Origin: Variovorax sp. UMC13
GTDB lineage: Bacteria > Pseudomonadota > Gammaproteobacteria > Burkholderiales > Burkholderiaceae_C
Length of the DNA: 64,000 nt
Reading direction: 5' to 3'
Assembly (NCBI RefSeq): GCF_014170375.1
Contig: NZ_LZZW01000014.1
Span: 1-64,000, forward strand
In this document: one piece after another, positions 48,714-58,324 of the stretch
How the letters are laid out: each line of letters begins with the position of its first letter
Position numbering within the stretch: the first letter of the stretch is position 1
Notes under the pieces: generated by a model
Seen by the model: the letters and a program-made list of their open reading frames with translations, nothing else
What the model was told of the DNA's origin: nothing
Databases searched by the model: none
Position numbers and translations under genes: made by a program

Positions 48714-50036
48714 ATGACCCTGTCCGCCACTCCTCTGCGCCTGTCCACCGCTTCGGCCGATTTCGAAGCCGCCTTCAAGGCGCGCCTGCATTGGTCCGCG
48801 GAAGCGGACTCGGCGATCGAGACGGTGGTGGCCGGGATCCTGGCCGACGTGCAGCAGCGCGGCGACACGGCGGTGCTCGAGTACACGGCGCGCTTCGACC
48901 GGCTCGACGTGGCCGGCATGCCGGCGCTGGAACTCAGGGCCGACGAACTGCGCGCCGCCTTCGAGTCGCTGCCCGCCGTGCAGCGCGAGGCGCTCGAAGC
49001 CGCGGCACGCCGCGTGCGCAGCTACCACGAGGCCCAGAAGAAGGCGAGCGGGGAGAGCTGGCAGTACCGCGACGAGGACGGCACCTTGCTGGGCCAGAAG
49101 GTCACGCCGCTCGACCGCGTCGGCATCTACGTGCCGGGCGGCAAGGCCGCCTATCCCTCGAGCGTGCTGATGAACGCGATCCCGGCCCATGTGGCCGGCG
49201 TCGGCGAGATCATCATGGTCGTGCCCACGCCCGGCGGCGAGAAGAACCCGCTGGTGCTGGCCGCGGCGCACGTGGCCGGCGTGAGCCGCGCCTTCACCAT
49301 CGGCGGCGCCCAGGCCGTGGCCGCGCTGGCCTACGGCACCGCCACCGTGCCCGCGGTCGACAAGATCACCGGCCCGGGCAACGCCTATGTGGCGGCGGCC
49401 AAGCGCCGCGTGTTCGGCACCGTGGGCATCGACATGATCGCGGGTCCGAGCGAGATCCTGGTGCTGGCCGACGGCAGCACGCCGCCCGACTGGGTGGCGA
49501 TGGACCTGTTCAGCCAGGCCGAGCACGACGAGCTCGCGCAGAGCATCCTGCTGTGCCCCGACGCCGCCTACATCGCGCGCGTGCAGCAAGCCATCGACCG
49601 GCTGCTGCCCACCATGCCGCGCGCGGAGATCATCGCCGCCTCGCTCAACGGCCGCGGCGCGCTGATCCACACGCGCAGCATGGAAGAGGCCTGCGCCATC
49701 AGCAACCTCATCGCGCCCGAGCACCTGGAGGTCAGCAGCAGCGAGCCGCACCGCTGGGAGCCGCTGCTCAAGCATGCCGGTGCGATCTTCCTCGGCGCCT
49801 TCACCAGCGAGAGCCTGGGCGACTACTGCGCCGGCCCGAACCATGTGCTGCCCACCAGCGGCACCGCGCGCTTTTCGAGCCCGCTGGGCGTGTACGACTT
49901 CCAGAAGCGCTCCAGCCTGATCGAGGTCAGCCAGGCCGGCGCGCAGGTGCTGGGCCCGATCGCGGTCACGCTGGCCGAAGGCGAGGGCCTGCAGGCCCAC
50001 GCCGAGGCGGCCCGGCTGCGGCTGCAGCGCGACTGA
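48714..50036 (+). CDS. hisD: Histidinol dehydrogenase
   Basis: Zinc enzyme for the last two steps of histidine synthesis (histidinol to histidine, two NAD). It has 440 aa. [55 protein letters not shown] and the late [20 protein letters not shown] are all family signatures holding the substrate and zinc residues. A small exported protein gene sits 10 bp downstream, before hisC. Confidence 0.96.
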   Translation: MTLSATPLRLSTASADFEAAFKARLHWSAEADSAIETVVAGILADVQQRGDTAVLEYTARFDRLDVAGMPALELRADELRAAFESLPAVQREALEAAARRVRSYHEAQKKASGESWQYRDEDGTLLGQKVTPLDRVGIYVPGGKAAYPSSVLMNAIPAHVAGVGEIIMVVPTPGGEKNPLVLAAAHVAGVSRAFTIGGAQAVAALAYGTATVPAVDKITGPGNAYVAAAKRRVFGTVGIDMIAGPSEILVLADGSTPPDWVAMDLFSQAEHDELAQSILLCPDAAYIARVQQAIDRLLPTMPRAEIIAASLNGRGALIHTRSMEEACAISNLIAPEHLEVSSSEPHRWEPLLKHAGAIFLGAFTSESLGDYCAGPNHVLPTSGTARFSSPLGVYDFQKRSSLIEVSQAGAQVLGPIAVTLAEGEGLQAHAEAARLRLQRD

Positions 50037-50046
50037 GGCGCCGACG

Positions 50047-50400
50047 ATGGCTGCGCTCGCACGCACCGTCCTGCTGGCCGCGCTGCTGGCCGGCGCCGGC
50101 GCGCAGGCCATGAGCATCCGCGAACTGCGCACCCTCGAGGCCAACGAGAAGGACGGCAAGGCCTACGCCAGCTACTACCTGGTCGGCGTGATGGAGGGCC
50201 TGCGCGAGGCCAGCGACAGCGCCCAGCGCGCGGGCCAGAAGCCGCTGTTCTGCGTCGAGGGCCGCCGGCTCGAGCCCGCGATGGCGCGCTCGCTCTACCA
50301 GACCGAACTCGCGCGCAACGCCGACAGCTACGAGGCCGACATGCCGGTCCAGCTCGTGCTGTCGGCCGCGCTGCGCGGCAGCTACCGCTGCACCCACTGA
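50047..50400 (+). CDS. Small exported protein, possibly Rap1a/Tai-like
   Basis: Protein of 117 aa with a signal peptide (cut after about AQA, 21). The mature 96 residues run through YYLVGVMEGLREASD, a central FCVEG, then a helix and VQLVLSAALRGSYRC. The spacing of GV-x-(E/D)-G, FC and a terminal (Y)xC recalls the Rap1a/Tai immunity fold, with two cysteines likely forming a disulfide. The resemblance is weak and from memory. It sits within the histidine operon between hisD and hisC (10 and 6 bp gaps), so it is co-transcribed, yet has no obvious biosynthetic role. Confidence 0.65.
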   Translation: MAALARTVLLAALLAGAGAQAMSIRELRTLEANEKDGKAYASYYLVGVMEGLREASDSAQRAGQKPLFCVEGRRLEPAMARSLYQTELARNADSYEADMPVQLVLSAALRGSYRCTH

Positions 50401-50406
50401 CATCCC

Positions 50407-51507
50407 ATGACCGCTGATTCCACCTCCACCGCTTCTTCCCCCGCGCTCCAGCGCATCCGCGCCGACGTCCAGTCGATGCACGCCTATGCCGTGCAGGACG
50501 CGACCGGCCTGCTCAAGCTCGACGCCATGGAGAACCCGCACGGCCTGCCGCCCGCGCTGCAGGCCGAACTCGGCGCGCGGCTGGGCGCGCTGGCGCTCAA
50601 CCGCTACCCTGGCGCGCGCGGCGACGACCTCAAGCGCGCGCTGGCCGTGCACGCGCAGATGCCCGAGGGCTTCGCGCTGATGCTGGGCAACGGCTCCGAC
50701 GAGCTGATCTCGCTGCTGACCATGGCCTGCGACCTGCCGGGCGCGACGGTGCTGGCGCCGGTGCCGGGCTTCGTGATGTACGCCATGAGCGCGCAGCTGC
50801 AGGGCGTGCGCTTCGTCGGCGTGCCGCTCACGGCCGATTTCGAGCTCGACACGCCGGCCATGCTGGCCGCGATCGCGGCCGAGAAGCCCGCCATCGTCTA
50901 CCTGGCCTACCCCAACAACCCCACGGCCAACCGCTGGGACGACGCGGCGATCGAACGGATCGTCGAGGCCCAGGGCGCGCAGGGCGGGCTGGTGGTGATC
51001 GACGAGGCCTACCAGCCTTTCGCCGCGCGCAGCTACATCGACCGCGTGGCGCGCCACGGCCACGTGCTGCTGATGCGCACGCTGAGCAAGTTCGGCCTGG
51101 CGGGGGTGCGGCTGGGCTACCTGATGGGCCCGGCGGCGCTGATCGCCGAGATCGACAAGGTGCGCCCGCCCTACAACATCAGCGTGCTCAACTGCGAGTG
51201 CGCGCTGTTCGCGCTCGAGCACGCCGAGGTCTTCGATGCCCAGGCGGCCGACATCCGGGCCCGGCGCGAGGAACTGGTGGCGGCGCTGGCCCGGCTGCCG
51301 GGCGTGACCCAGTGGCCCAGCGAGGCCAACATGGTGCTGGTGCGGGTGCCCGACGCGGCAAAGACCTTCGAGGGCATGAAGGCGCACGGCGTGCTGGTCA
51401 AGAACGTTTCTAGAATGCACCCATTGCTGGCGAACTGCCTGCGCCTGACCGTCGGCACGGCCGACGACAATAGCCGCATGCTCGCAGCCCTCGAATCCTC
51501 CCTATGA
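50407..51507 (+). CDS. hisC: Histidinol-phosphate aminotransferase
   Basis: PLP enzyme that transfers the amino group from glutamate to imidazole acetol phosphate. It has 366 aa, class I/II fold. [24 protein letters not shown] and the PLP lysine K228 in [15 protein letters not shown] are intact. It overlaps hisB by 4 bp. Near its 3' end a patch of rare codons (GTT TCT AGA, 51406-51414) spells TAGAAT, a possible internal promoter for hisB onward. Confidence 0.96.
   Translation: MTADSTSTASSPALQRIRADVQSMHAYAVQDATGLLKLDAMENPHGLPPALQAELGARLGALALNRYPGARGDDLKRALAVHAQMPEGFALMLGNGSDELISLLTMACDLPGATVLAPVPGFVMYAMSAQLQGVRFVGVPLTADFELDTPAMLAAIAAEKPAIVYLAYPNNPTANRWDDAAIERIVEAQGAQGGLVVIDEAYQPFAARSYIDRVARHGHVLLMRTLSKFGLAGVRLGYLMGPAALIAEIDKVRPPYNISVLNCECALFALEHAEVFDAQAADIRARREELVAALARLPGVTQWPSEANMVLVRVPDAAKTFEGMKAHGVLVKNVSRMHPLLANCLRLTVGTADDNSRMLAALESSL
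51411..51416 (+). promoter_or_regulatory. Possible internal his promoter inside hisC
   Basis: TAGAAT is built from rare codons TCT-AGA-ATG, 87 nt before the hisB start. It is the same hexamer found upstream of several genes in the window. No good -35 at the right distance. Confidence 0.3.
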
Positions 51508-52133
51508 ACACCCCCACGGCACCCCAGGCCGCCGCCCTCGCGGGCGATCGCGTGGCCTCCGTCACCCGCAACACGGCTGAAACCAAGATCACGGTCTCGG
51601 TCAACCTCGACGGCACCGGCCGCGCCAAGCTGTCGACCGGCATCGGCTTCTTCGACCACATGCTCGACCAGATCGCCCGCCACGGGCTGATCGACCTCGA
51701 GATCGACTGCCAAGGCGACCTGCACATCGACGGCCACCACACGGTGGAAGACGTGGGCATCACGCTGGGCCAGGCCGTGGCCAAGGCCGTGGGCGACAAG
51801 AAGGGCCTGCGCCGCTACGGCCACGCCTACGTGCCGCTCGACGAGGCGCTGAGCCGCGTGGTGATCGACTTCTCGGGCCGTCCGGGCCTGGTGATGCACG
51901 TGCCCTTCACCAGCGGCATGATCGGCGGCTTCGACAGCCAGCTGACCTACGAGTTCTTCCAGGGCTTCGTGAACCACGCCTTCGTCACGCTGCACATCGA
52001 CAACCTCAAGGGCATCAACGCGCACCACCAGTGCGAGACGGTGTTCAAGGCCTTCGCCCGCGCGCTGCGCTCGGCGCTTGAGATCGACCCGCGCTCGGTC
52101 GGCGTGATTCCCTCGACCAAGGGATCCCTCTGA
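51504..52133 (+). CDS. hisB: Imidazoleglycerol-phosphate dehydratase
   Basis: Removes water from imidazoleglycerol phosphate; manganese enzyme. The 209 aa are the monofunctional type (no phosphatase domain). The metal-binding His/Glu motifs [26 protein letters not shown] and [17 protein letters not shown] are complete. A separate histidinol-phosphatase must be elsewhere in the genome. The start overlaps hisC; hisH begins on the last base of the stop (TGATG). Confidence 0.97.
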   Translation: MNTPTAPQAAALAGDRVASVTRNTAETKITVSVNLDGTGRAKLSTGIGFFDHMLDQIARHGLIDLEIDCQGDLHIDGHHTVEDVGITLGQAVAKAVGDKKGLRRYGHAYVPLDEALSRVVIDFSGRPGLVMHVPFTSGMIGGFDSQLTYEFFQGFVNHAFVTLHIDNLKGINAHHQCETVFKAFARALRSALEIDPRSVGVIPSTKGSL

Positions 52134-52780
52134 TGCGCAACACCGTCGCCGTCGTCGACTACGGCATGGGCAACCTGCGCTCGGTGTCGCAGGCCGTGCA
52201 GCATGCGGCCGACCAGGTGGGCGTGGAGGTCTTCGTCACCTCCGACCCCGACGTGGTGCGCCAGGCCACGCGCGTCGTGCTGCCGGGGCAGGGCGCGATG
52301 CCCGACTGCATGCGCGAACTGCGCGACTCCGGCCTGCGCGAATCGGTGCTCGAAGCCGCCGCCAGCAAGCCGCTGTTCGGCGTCTGCGTGGGCATGCAGA
52401 TGCTGCTGTCGCACAGCGACGAAGGTGCGACCGACGGGCTCGACCTGATCCCCGGCCGCGTCGTCAAGTTCGAGCTGGTCGGCCGCACCCAGCCCGACGG
52501 CAGCCGCTACAAGGTGCCGCAGATGGGCTGGAACCAGGTGCGCCAGGCGCAGCCGCATGCGGTCTGGGCCGGCGTGCCCGACGACGCCTACTTCTATTTC
52601 GTCCACAGCTTCTATGCGAAGCCGGTCGACCCGCGCCACAGCGTGGGCGAGGCCGACTACGGCGCGCCGTTCACGGCCGCCATCGCACGCGATAATATTT
52701 TTGCGACCCAGTTCCACCCTGAGAAGAGTGCGGACCATGGTCTGCAGCTCTACCGCAACTTTCTCCACTGGAACCCCTGA
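52133..52780 (+). CDS. hisH: Imidazole glycerol phosphate synthase, glutaminase subunit HisH
   Basis: Class I glutamine amidotransferase that feeds ammonia to HisF. It has 215 aa. The catalytic Cys85 is in [11 protein letters not shown], with His and Glu in QFHPEKS near the C-terminus. [12 protein letters not shown] opens the protein as usual. The stretch GAT AAT ATT TTT (52691-52702) uses A/T-ending codons unlike the rest of the gene. hisA starts 21 bp downstream; hisF, the partner, is separated from hisA by two other genes. Confidence 0.97.
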   Translation: MRNTVAVVDYGMGNLRSVSQAVQHAADQVGVEVFVTSDPDVVRQATRVVLPGQGAMPDCMRELRDSGLRESVLEAAASKPLFGVCVGMQMLLSHSDEGATDGLDLIPGRVVKFELVGRTQPDGSRYKVPQMGWNQVRQAQPHAVWAGVPDDAYFYFVHSFYAKPVDPRHSVGEADYGAPFTAAIARDNIFATQFHPEKSADHGLQLYRNFLHWNP

Positions 52781-52801
52781 GCCTCCCCGGGCCGACCTGC
52801 C

Positions 52802-53545
52802 ATGCTGCTGATTCCCGCCATTGATCTCAAAGACGGCCACTGCGTTCGCCTCAAACAGGGCGACATGGACCAATCGACCATCTTCAGCGAAGACCCGGCC
52901 GCCATGGCGCGCAAGTGGGTCCAGGCCGGCGCGCGCCGCCTGCACCTGGTCGACCTGAACGGCGCCTTCGCGGGCAAGCCGCAGAACCACGCGGCCATCA
53001 AGGCGATCCTGCGCGAAGTGGGCGACGAGATCCCGGTGCAGCTGGGTGGCGGCATCCGCGACCTCGACACCATCGAGCGCTACATCGACGACGGCCTGCG
53101 CTACGTGATCATCGGCACCGCCGCGGTCAAGAACCCGGGTTTCCTGAAGGACGCCTGCGTGGCCTTCGGCGGCCACATCATCGTGGGCCTGGACGCCAAG
53201 GACGGCAAGGTCGCGACCGACGGCTGGAGCAAGCTCACCGGCCACGAGGTCGCCGACCTGGGCAAGAAGTTCGAGGACTACGGCGTCGAGTCGATCATCT
53301 ACACCGACATCGGCCGCGACGGCATGCTCTCGGGCATCAACATCGAGGCCACGGTCAAGCTGGCGCAGGCCCTGACCATCCCGGTGATCGCCTCGGGCGG
53401 CCTGTCGAACATGGCCGACATCGACCAGCTCTGTGCGGTCGAATCCGACGGCGTCGAGGGCGTGATCTGCGGTCGCGCCATCTACTCCGGCGACCTGGAC
53501 TTCGCCGCGGCCCAGACCCGCGCGGATGCGCTGGCCGCGAACTGA
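52802..53545 (+). CDS. hisA: ProFAR isomerase HisA
   Basis: TIM-barrel isomerase that opens the ribose ring of ProFAR. It has 247 aa with catalytic Asp8 in [16 protein letters not shown], the second acid in [11 protein letters not shown], and phosphate loops ASGGLSNM and CGRAIYSG. A (beta-alpha)8 half-repeat is visible. It is followed by 49 bp and then a gene for an AAA ATPase that is not part of the pathway. Confidence 0.97.
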   Translation: MLLIPAIDLKDGHCVRLKQGDMDQSTIFSEDPAAMARKWVQAGARRLHLVDLNGAFAGKPQNHAAIKAILREVGDEIPVQLGGGIRDLDTIERYIDDGLRYVIIGTAAVKNPGFLKDACVAFGGHIIVGLDAKDGKVATDGWSKLTGHEVADLGKKFEDYGVESIIYTDIGRDGMLSGINIEATVKLAQALTIPVIASGGLSNMADIDQLCAVESDGVEGVICGRAIYSGDLDFAAAQTRADALAAN

Positions 53546-53594
53546 GCGCAGCACGGGCCGGGCGCTGACCCGGGCCTGATCCGGTCGACCGCGC

Positions 53595-54782
53595 ATGCTG
53601 TCCGCCCTCGCCATCGCCAACTACCGCTCGCTGCGCCAGCTCACGGTGCCGCTCGGGCGGCTCACGGTCGTGACCGGGCCCAACGGCAGCGGCAAGTCCA
53701 GCGTCTACCGCGCGATGCGCCTGCTGGCCGAGATCGCCAGCGGCGGCGCGGTGCGCTCGCTGGTGCGCGAAGGCGGCCTGGCCTCCACCCTGTGGGCCGG
53801 GCCCGAGCGCTTCTCGGCCGCGGTGCTGCGCGGCGAGGCACCGGTGCAGGGCACGGTGCGCAGCGAGCCGGTCAATTTGCGCCTGGGCTTTGCGGGCGAG
53901 GGCGATGACGATTTCGGCTACGCGATCGACATCGGCCTGCCGCCGCCCGTGCCGCCCTCGGCCTTCTCGCACGACCCGGAGATCAAGCGCGAGGCGCTCT
54001 GGAGCGGCCCGGTGCTGCGGCCCGCGAGCCAGCTGGTCGACCGCAAGGGCCCGGCGCTGCGCGTGCGCGACGAAGCAGGCCGCTGGGTGGTTGTCGAGCG
54101 CCGCATCCCGGCCTTCGCCAGCATGATGACCGAGTACGCCGACCCGCGCGCCGCGCCCGAGATGCTCTCGCTGCGCGAACGCATGCGCTCCTGGCGCTTC
54201 TACGACCATTTCCGCTCCGACGCCGAGGCGCCCGCGCGCAGCCCCCAGCTGGGCACCTACACGCCGGTGCTGGCCAACGACGGGGCCGACCTCGGGGCGG
54301 CGCTGCAGACCATCCGCGAGATCGGCGATTCCGAGGCGCTGGACCTCGCGCTGGACGACGCCTTTCCCGGCGCGCGCGTCGAGGTCGCGGCCGGCCCCGA
54401 CGGCCGCTTCGAGGTGCGCATGCACCAGCACGGCCTGCTGCGCGCGCTGAGCGCGGCCGAGCTGTCCGACGGCACGATGCGCTACCTGCTGTGGATCGCC
54501 GCGCTGCTGTCGCCGCGGCCGCCCAGCCTGCTGGTGCTCAACGAACCCGAGACCAGCCTGCATCCCGACCTGCTGCCCGCGCTCGGCCGGTTGATCGCGC
54601 AGGCCGCGGCCCAGACCCAGGTCATCGTGGTGTCGCATGCCACCCGGCTGATCGCCTCGCTGGAGGCCGCCGCGGGCGCGCTGGCGCTGCAGTCGGTGGT
54701 GCTGGAGAAGCACTTCGGCGCCACGCGCATCGCCAACCTCGACATGGGCGACATCCCGCCCTGGCACTGGCCGGCCCGGTAG
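53595..54782 (+). CDS. AAA family ATPase, RecF/OLD-like (COG4637 type)
   Basis: Stand-alone ATPase of 395 aa. The N-terminal IANYRSLRQLTVPLG, Walker A GPNGSGKSS and the LL-EIASGGAVRSLVREGG region fit the predicted-ATPase group COG4637. The ABC-like half closes with the signature-type LSAAELSDGTMRYL, Walker B LLVLNEPETSLHPD and a final VSHATRLI. There is no TOPRIM or nuclease domain, so it is not a full OLD nuclease. Its role is unknown. It sits between hisA and hisF together with a sugar mutarotase gene, on the same strand with short gaps. Confidence 0.82.
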   Translation: MLSALAIANYRSLRQLTVPLGRLTVVTGPNGSGKSSVYRAMRLLAEIASGGAVRSLVREGGLASTLWAGPERFSAAVLRGEAPVQGTVRSEPVNLRLGFAGEGDDDFGYAIDIGLPPPVPPSAFSHDPEIKREALWSGPVLRPASQLVDRKGPALRVRDEAGRWVVVERRIPAFASMMTEYADPRAAPEMLSLRERMRSWRFYDHFRSDAEAPARSPQLGTYTPVLANDGADLGAALQTIREIGDSEALDLALDDAFPGARVEVAAGPDGRFEVRMHQHGLLRALSAAELSDGTMRYLLWIAALLSPRPPSLLVLNEPETSLHPDLLPALGRLIAQAAAQTQVIVVSHATRLIASLEAAAGALALQSVVLEKHFGATRIANLDMGDIPPWHWPAR

Positions 54783-54788
54783 CGACCC

Positions 54789-54794
54789 TAGAAT
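54789..54794 (+). promoter_or_regulatory. TAGAAT 7 nt before the mutarotase start
   Basis: TAGAAT followed by seven bases and ATG at 54802, with no Shine-Dalgarno sequence. If a -10, transcription would start at or beside the ATG. No clear -35. Confidence 0.4.
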
Positions 54795-54801
54795 CGACGC
54801 C

Positions 54802-55635
54802 ATGTCCCTCGAAACCCTCAGCGTCCGCGGCCAGCCCGCGGTCCGGCTCCGCCTGCCCGGCGGCGACGCCTGCACCGTGGCGCTGCACGGCGCGCAGCTG
54901 CTGTCGTGGCAGACCGCCGACGGCGTCGAGCGCATCTACCTGAGCCCCGAGGCGCTGTTCGACGGCCGTTCCGCGATCCGCGGCGGCGTGCCGGTGTGCT
55001 GGCCGCAGTTCAACCAGCGCGGTCCGCTGCCCAAGCACGGCTTCGCGCGCAACACGGCCTGGCGGCTCGAGCCGGACCAGGCGCCGGACGAACTCCTGTT
55101 GTGCCTGCGCGACGACGACGCCAGCCGCGCGCTGTGGCCGCATGCCTTCCGCCTCGGCTTGCGCCTCACGCTGACGCTGGGCGCGCTGCGCATCGCGCTG
55201 GACGTGCAGAACACCGGTGCCGAGCCCTGGGCCTTCACCGCCGCGCTCCACACCTACCTGCAGGTCGACGAGATCGCCGATGTGCGGCTCGAAGGCCTGC
55301 AGGGCGCGCAGCGCTGGGACGCGGTGCGCGATGTGCGCCATGCCGAGGCCGCCGAGGCCCTGCGCTTCGGCACCGAATTCGACAGCGTCTACGCCGCGCC
55401 CGCCTCGCCGCTGAAGCTGGTCCAGCCCCGCGGCGCCCTGGCCATCGCCCAGAGCGCGAGCTGCACCGAAACCGTGGTCTGGAACCCCGGCGCCGCGCTG
55501 GCGGCGAAGCTGGCCGACCTGCCCGACGAGGGCTGGCGCCGCATGCTGTGCGTCGAAGCCGCCCGCATCGACGACCCGGTGACGCTGGCGCCCGGCGCCG
55601 CGTGGCAGGGCTGGCAGCAGCTCAGCGTCCTTTGA
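54802..55635 (+). CDS. D-hexose-6-phosphate mutarotase (YeaD-like)
   Basis: Aldose-1-epimerase-like beta-sandwich enzyme, 277 aa, that interconverts the anomers of hexose 6-phosphates. [34 protein letters not shown] and [12 protein letters not shown] hold the conserved sugar-binding His and Arg; [10 protein letters not shown] and ETVVWNPG match the YeaD group, including the late catalytic Glu region. It is inserted between the ATPase gene and hisF (29 bp). No link with histidine synthesis is known. Confidence 0.88.
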   Translation: MSLETLSVRGQPAVRLRLPGGDACTVALHGAQLLSWQTADGVERIYLSPEALFDGRSAIRGGVPVCWPQFNQRGPLPKHGFARNTAWRLEPDQAPDELLLCLRDDDASRALWPHAFRLGLRLTLTLGALRIALDVQNTGAEPWAFTAALHTYLQVDEIADVRLEGLQGAQRWDAVRDVRHAEAAEALRFGTEFDSVYAAPASPLKLVQPRGALAIAQSASCTETVVWNPGAALAAKLADLPDEGWRRMLCVEAARIDDPVTLAPGAAWQGWQQLSVL

Positions 55636-55663
55636 ATCTCCTTTTTTCTCCCGAACGAACACC

Positions 55664-56443
55664 ATGCTCGCCAAACGCATCATTCCCTGCCTCGACGTGA
55701 CCGGAGGCCGGGTCGTGAAGGGCGTCAACTTCGTCGAACTGCGCGACGCGGGCGACCCGATCGAGATCGCCGCGCGCTACAACGCCCAGGGCGCCGACGA
55801 GCTGACCTTCCTCGACATCACGGCCACCAGCGACGGGCGCGACCTGATCCTGCCGATCATCGAGGCCGTGGCCTCGCAGGTCTTCATCCCGCTGACGGTG
55901 GGCGGCGGCGTGCGCACGGTCGACGACGTGCGCCGGCTGCTCAACGCGGGCGCCGACAAGACCAGCTTCAACTCCGCCGCGCTCGCCAATCCCCAGGTGA
56001 TCGAGGACGCCTCGCAGAAGTACGGCGCCCAGTGCATCGTGGTCGCGATCGACGCCAAGCGCCGTTCGCCCGAGGACGCCGCCACGCGCGGCGCGGGCTG
56101 GGACGTCTACAGCCACGGTGGGCGCAAGAACACCGGCCTGGACGCGGTGCAGTGGGCGGCCGAGATGGCCCGCCGTGGCGCGGGCGAGATCCTGCTGACC
56201 AGCATGGACCGCGACGGCACCAAGAGCGGCTTCGACCTGGCACTGACCCGCGCGGTGAGCGACGCGGTCAACGTGCCGGTGATCGCCTCGGGCGGCGTCG
56301 GCAGCCTTGACGACCTGGCCGACGGCATCCAGACCGGCGGCGCCGACGCGGTGCTGGCCGCCAGCATCTTCCATTACGGCGAATACACGGTCGGCCAGGC
56401 CAAGGCCCGCATGGCCGAGCGCGGAATCCCGGTACGCCTGTGA
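55664..56443 (+). CDS. hisF: Imidazole glycerol phosphate synthase cyclase subunit HisF
   Basis: TIM-barrel cyclase that forms IGP and AICAR using ammonia from HisH. It has 259 aa. Catalytic Asp11 lies in [18 protein letters not shown] and the second acid in [13 protein letters not shown]; phosphate sites are VGGGVRTV and [10 protein letters not shown]. The internal half-barrel repeat is clear. It is preceded by a purine-poor leader and followed by hisI after 46 bp. Confidence 0.97.
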   Translation: MLAKRIIPCLDVTGGRVVKGVNFVELRDAGDPIEIAARYNAQGADELTFLDITATSDGRDLILPIIEAVASQVFIPLTVGGGVRTVDDVRRLLNAGADKTSFNSAALANPQVIEDASQKYGAQCIVVAIDAKRRSPEDAATRGAGWDVYSHGGRKNTGLDAVQWAAEMARRGAGEILLTSMDRDGTKSGFDLALTRAVSDAVNVPVIASGGVGSLDDLADGIQTGGADAVLAASIFHYGEYTVGQAKARMAERGIPVRL

Positions 56444-56477
56444 GGCCCTCTGTTCACGGCGTGATGCCCCGGGGTGG

Positions 56478-56483
56478 GACAAT
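56478..56483 (+). promoter_or_regulatory. GACAAT 6 nt before hisI
   Basis: GACAAT, six bases, then the hisI ATG at 56490. No Shine-Dalgarno sequence between. A possible leaderless internal promoter for hisI-hisE and the genes after. Confidence 0.35.
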
Positions 56484-56489
56484 CCGGCC

Positions 56490-56879
56490 ATGAACTGGCT
56501 CGATGAAGTGAAATGGGACGCGAACGGCCTGGTGCCGGTGATCGCGCAGGAACAGGGCAGCAACGATGTCCTGATGTTCGCCTGGATGAACCGCGAGGCG
56601 CTGGCCCGGACGGCCGAGCTCGGCCGCGCCGTGTATTTCAGCCGCTCGCGCAACAAGCTGTGGTTCAAGGGCGAGGAATCCGGCCATGTACAGACGGTGC
56701 ACGAGATCCGCCTCGATTGCGACAACGACGTGGTGCTGCTCAAGGTGACACAACTCGGTCACGAACCCGGCATTGCCTGTCACACTGGCCGTCACAGTTG
56801 TTTCTTCAGCCGGTACGAGAATGGCCAGTGGACCGCGGTCGAACCGGTCCTCAAAGACCCAGGGACGATCTACAAATAA
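56490..56879 (+). CDS. hisI: Phosphoribosyl-AMP cyclohydrolase
   Basis: Zinc enzyme that opens the purine ring of phosphoribosyl-AMP (third step). It has 129 aa, free-standing rather than fused to His[41 protein letters not shown] and the zinc cysteines in [10 protein letters not shown] are intact. The start at 56490 fits the family; the frame is open for 183 nt more upstream inside hisF. The hisE start overlaps the TAA by one base. Confidence 0.96.
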   Translation: MNWLDEVKWDANGLVPVIAQEQGSNDVLMFAWMNREALARTAELGRAVYFSRSRNKLWFKGEESGHVQTVHEIRLDCDNDVVLLKVTQLGHEPGIACHTGRHSCFFSRYENGQWTAVEPVLKDPGTIYK

Positions 56880-57253
56880 TGGAAACGATGAGCACCGACG
56901 CGCTGGACCGCCTTGCGGCCGTGATCGAAAGCCGCCTGCCCGCGCGTGGCGGCGACCCCGAACAGAGTTATGTCGCCCGCCTGCTGCACAGGGGCCCCGA
57001 TGCCTTCCTCAAGAAGATCGGCGAGGAGGCGACCGAGGTCGTGATGGCGGCCAAGGACGCCGACCACGGCGGCGACCCGCAAAAAATAGTGAACGAAGTC
57101 GCCGATCTGTGGTTCCACACCATGGTGGCGCTGGCGCATTACGGCCTGAGCCCGCGCGAGGTGGTGGCCGAACTGGCGCGCCGCGCGGGCACCAGCGGCA
57201 TCGAGGAAAAGGCCCTGCGCAAGGCGCAGGACCGCGAAGCTTCCAACGACTGA
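56879..57253 (+). CDS. hisE: Phosphoribosyl-ATP pyrophosphatase
   Basis: Hydrolyses phosphoribosyl-ATP to the AMP form (second step), 124 aa, all-alpha MazG-like fold. The metal-binding [12 protein letters not shown] and [13 protein letters not shown] hold the acidic residues. METMS and MSTDA are both possible starts; the first overlaps the hisI stop. A six-A run (57081-57086, codons CAA AAA ATA) is unlike the GC-rich codons around it. Confidence 0.95.
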   Translation: METMSTDALDRLAAVIESRLPARGGDPEQSYVARLLHRGPDAFLKKIGEEATEVVMAAKDADHGGDPQKIVNEVADLWFHTMVALAHYGLSPREVVAELARRAGTSGIEEKALRKAQDREASND

Positions 57254-57262
57254 AAGGACGCC

Positions 57263-57652
57263 ATGGCCAACCACATCGTGACCACCGAGCCCGACGAATC
57301 GCTCAGGACCTGGGGCTGGGTCAGCTACATCCTGCACCTGATCGTGGCGGTGGGCGCGGTGCTGCCGGGCGCGCAGGCCTCCGTCGTGCTGTTGCTGATC
57401 GCGCTGGTGATCGACCTGGTGAAGCGGACCGACGCCGTCGGCACCTGGCAGCAGTCGCACTTCAGCTGGCGCATCCGCTCGGTGCTGTGGGCCGGCGTGC
57501 TGTACGTGGTCACGGCCTGGCTGTGGCTGCTGTTCGTCGTGCCCGGCTGGATCGCCTGGGGGCTGATCTCGCTGTGGTTCCTCTACCGTATCGTCAAGGG
57601 CATGGTGGGCATGAACGCCGGCCGCGCCATGGAGCCCGCCGATGTCGTCTGA
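57263..57652 (+). CDS. DUF4870-type small membrane protein
   Basis: Protein of 129 aa with a hydrophilic N-terminus of 15 residues and four hydrophobic segments (about 18-38, 42-55, 75-95 and 97-115), resembling DUF4870 membrane proteins. SWRIRSVLWAGV is a shared feature of the group. Function is unknown. It starts 10 bp after hisE and overlaps hinT by 11 bp, so it is part of the his-hinT-tat transcript. Confidence 0.78.
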   Translation: MANHIVTTEPDESLRTWGWVSYILHLIVAVGAVLPGAQASVVLLLIALVIDLVKRTDAVGTWQQSHFSWRIRSVLWAGVLYVVTAWLWLLFVVPGWIAWGLISLWFLYRIVKGMVGMNAGRAMEPADVV

Positions 57653-58001
57653 TTCGAACTGCATCTTCTGCAAGATCGTCGCGGGCCAGATCCCGTCGAA
57701 GAAGGTCTACGAGGACGAGGAGCTGTTCGGCTTCCACGACATCTCGCCCTGGGCGCCGGTGCATTTCATGCTCGTGCCCAAGCGGCACATCCCGTCGATG
57801 GCGCAGTTGACGCCCGACGATGCGGCGCTGATGGGCCGGATCATGACGCTGGCACCCCAGCTGGCGCTCGAGCAGGGCTGCCGTCCGTACCCCGAGGGCG
57901 GCTTCCGCGTGGTGGTCAACACCGGCCAAGAGGGCGGGCAGGAAGTCCACCATCTCCATGTTCACGTCATGGGCGGTCCGCGCCCATGGTTCAAGGGCTA
58001 G
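57642..58001 (+). CDS. hinT: Histidine triad nucleotide-binding protein
   Basis: HIT-family purine nucleoside phosphoramidase, 119 aa. [20 protein letters not shown] opens the fold, and the catalytic HIT motif is [10 protein letters not shown] (H-x-H-x-H) near the C-terminus; the last residues WFKG are typical. It sits between the his and tat genes as in many betaproteobacteria. The start overlaps the preceding membrane-protein gene. Confidence 0.94.
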   Translation: MSSDSNCIFCKIVAGQIPSKKVYEDEELFGFHDISPWAPVHFMLVPKRHIPSMAQLTPDDAALMGRIMTLAPQLALEQGCRPYPEGGFRVVVNTGQEGGQEVHHLHVHVMGGPRPWFKG

Positions 58002-58045
58002 TCATGCTGGCGGGTGGCGGCCCTGTCCGCCCATGCCGCCGGGAC

Positions 58046-58070
58046 TAAAATTCTTTTCATTCTTCAGGAG
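58046..58070 (+). promoter_or_regulatory. Candidate -10 and ribosome site of tatA
   Basis: TAAAAT at 58046-58051 looks like a -10. AGGAG at 58066-58070, 7 nt before the ATG at 58078, is a good Shine-Dalgarno sequence. Together they suggest tatABC can start its own transcript after hinT. Confidence 0.5.
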
Positions 58071-58077
58071 TACTTCC

Positions 58078-58314
58078 ATGGGTTCCTTTTCCATCTGGCA
58101 CTGGCTGATCGTGCTGCTCGTCGTGGTCATGATCTTCGGCACCAAGAAGCTGCGCAACATGGGCTCCGACCTGGGCGGCGCCGTCAAGGGCTTCAAGGAC
58201 GGCATGAAGGACGGTTCGTCGACCGACACGCCCGCTGCGCCCACGCAGCACGTGACCGGCACGCCGGCCGCCGACAAGTCGACCATCGACGTCGAAGCGC
58301 GTCAGAAGTCCTGA
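58078..58314 (+). CDS. tatA: Sec-independent translocase protein TatA
   Basis: Pore-forming subunit of the twin-arginine translocase, 78 aa. One N-terminal TM (about 5-20), the [10 protein letters not shown] hinge and an amphipathic helix ([18 protein letters not shown]) follow, then a polar tail. AGGAG supports this start; the open frame begins 120 nt earlier but that part is hinT shadow. It precedes tatB by 10 bp. Confidence 0.95.
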   Translation: MGSFSIWHWLIVLLVVVMIFGTKKLRNMGSDLGGAVKGFKDGMKDGSSTDTPAAPTQHVTGTPAADKSTIDVEARQKS

Positions 58315-58324
58315 GCCGCCGCGC

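Noticed and set aside
51463..51480. GACAAT-6-ATG inside hisC as another leaderless start
   Set aside because: The ATG is in frame within hisC and only nine codons from its end, so it cannot start a useful product.
53595..54782. The his-operon ATPase as an OLD-type anti-phage nuclease
   Set aside because: It has the ATPase half only. No TOPRIM domain and no UvrD-like partner next to it.
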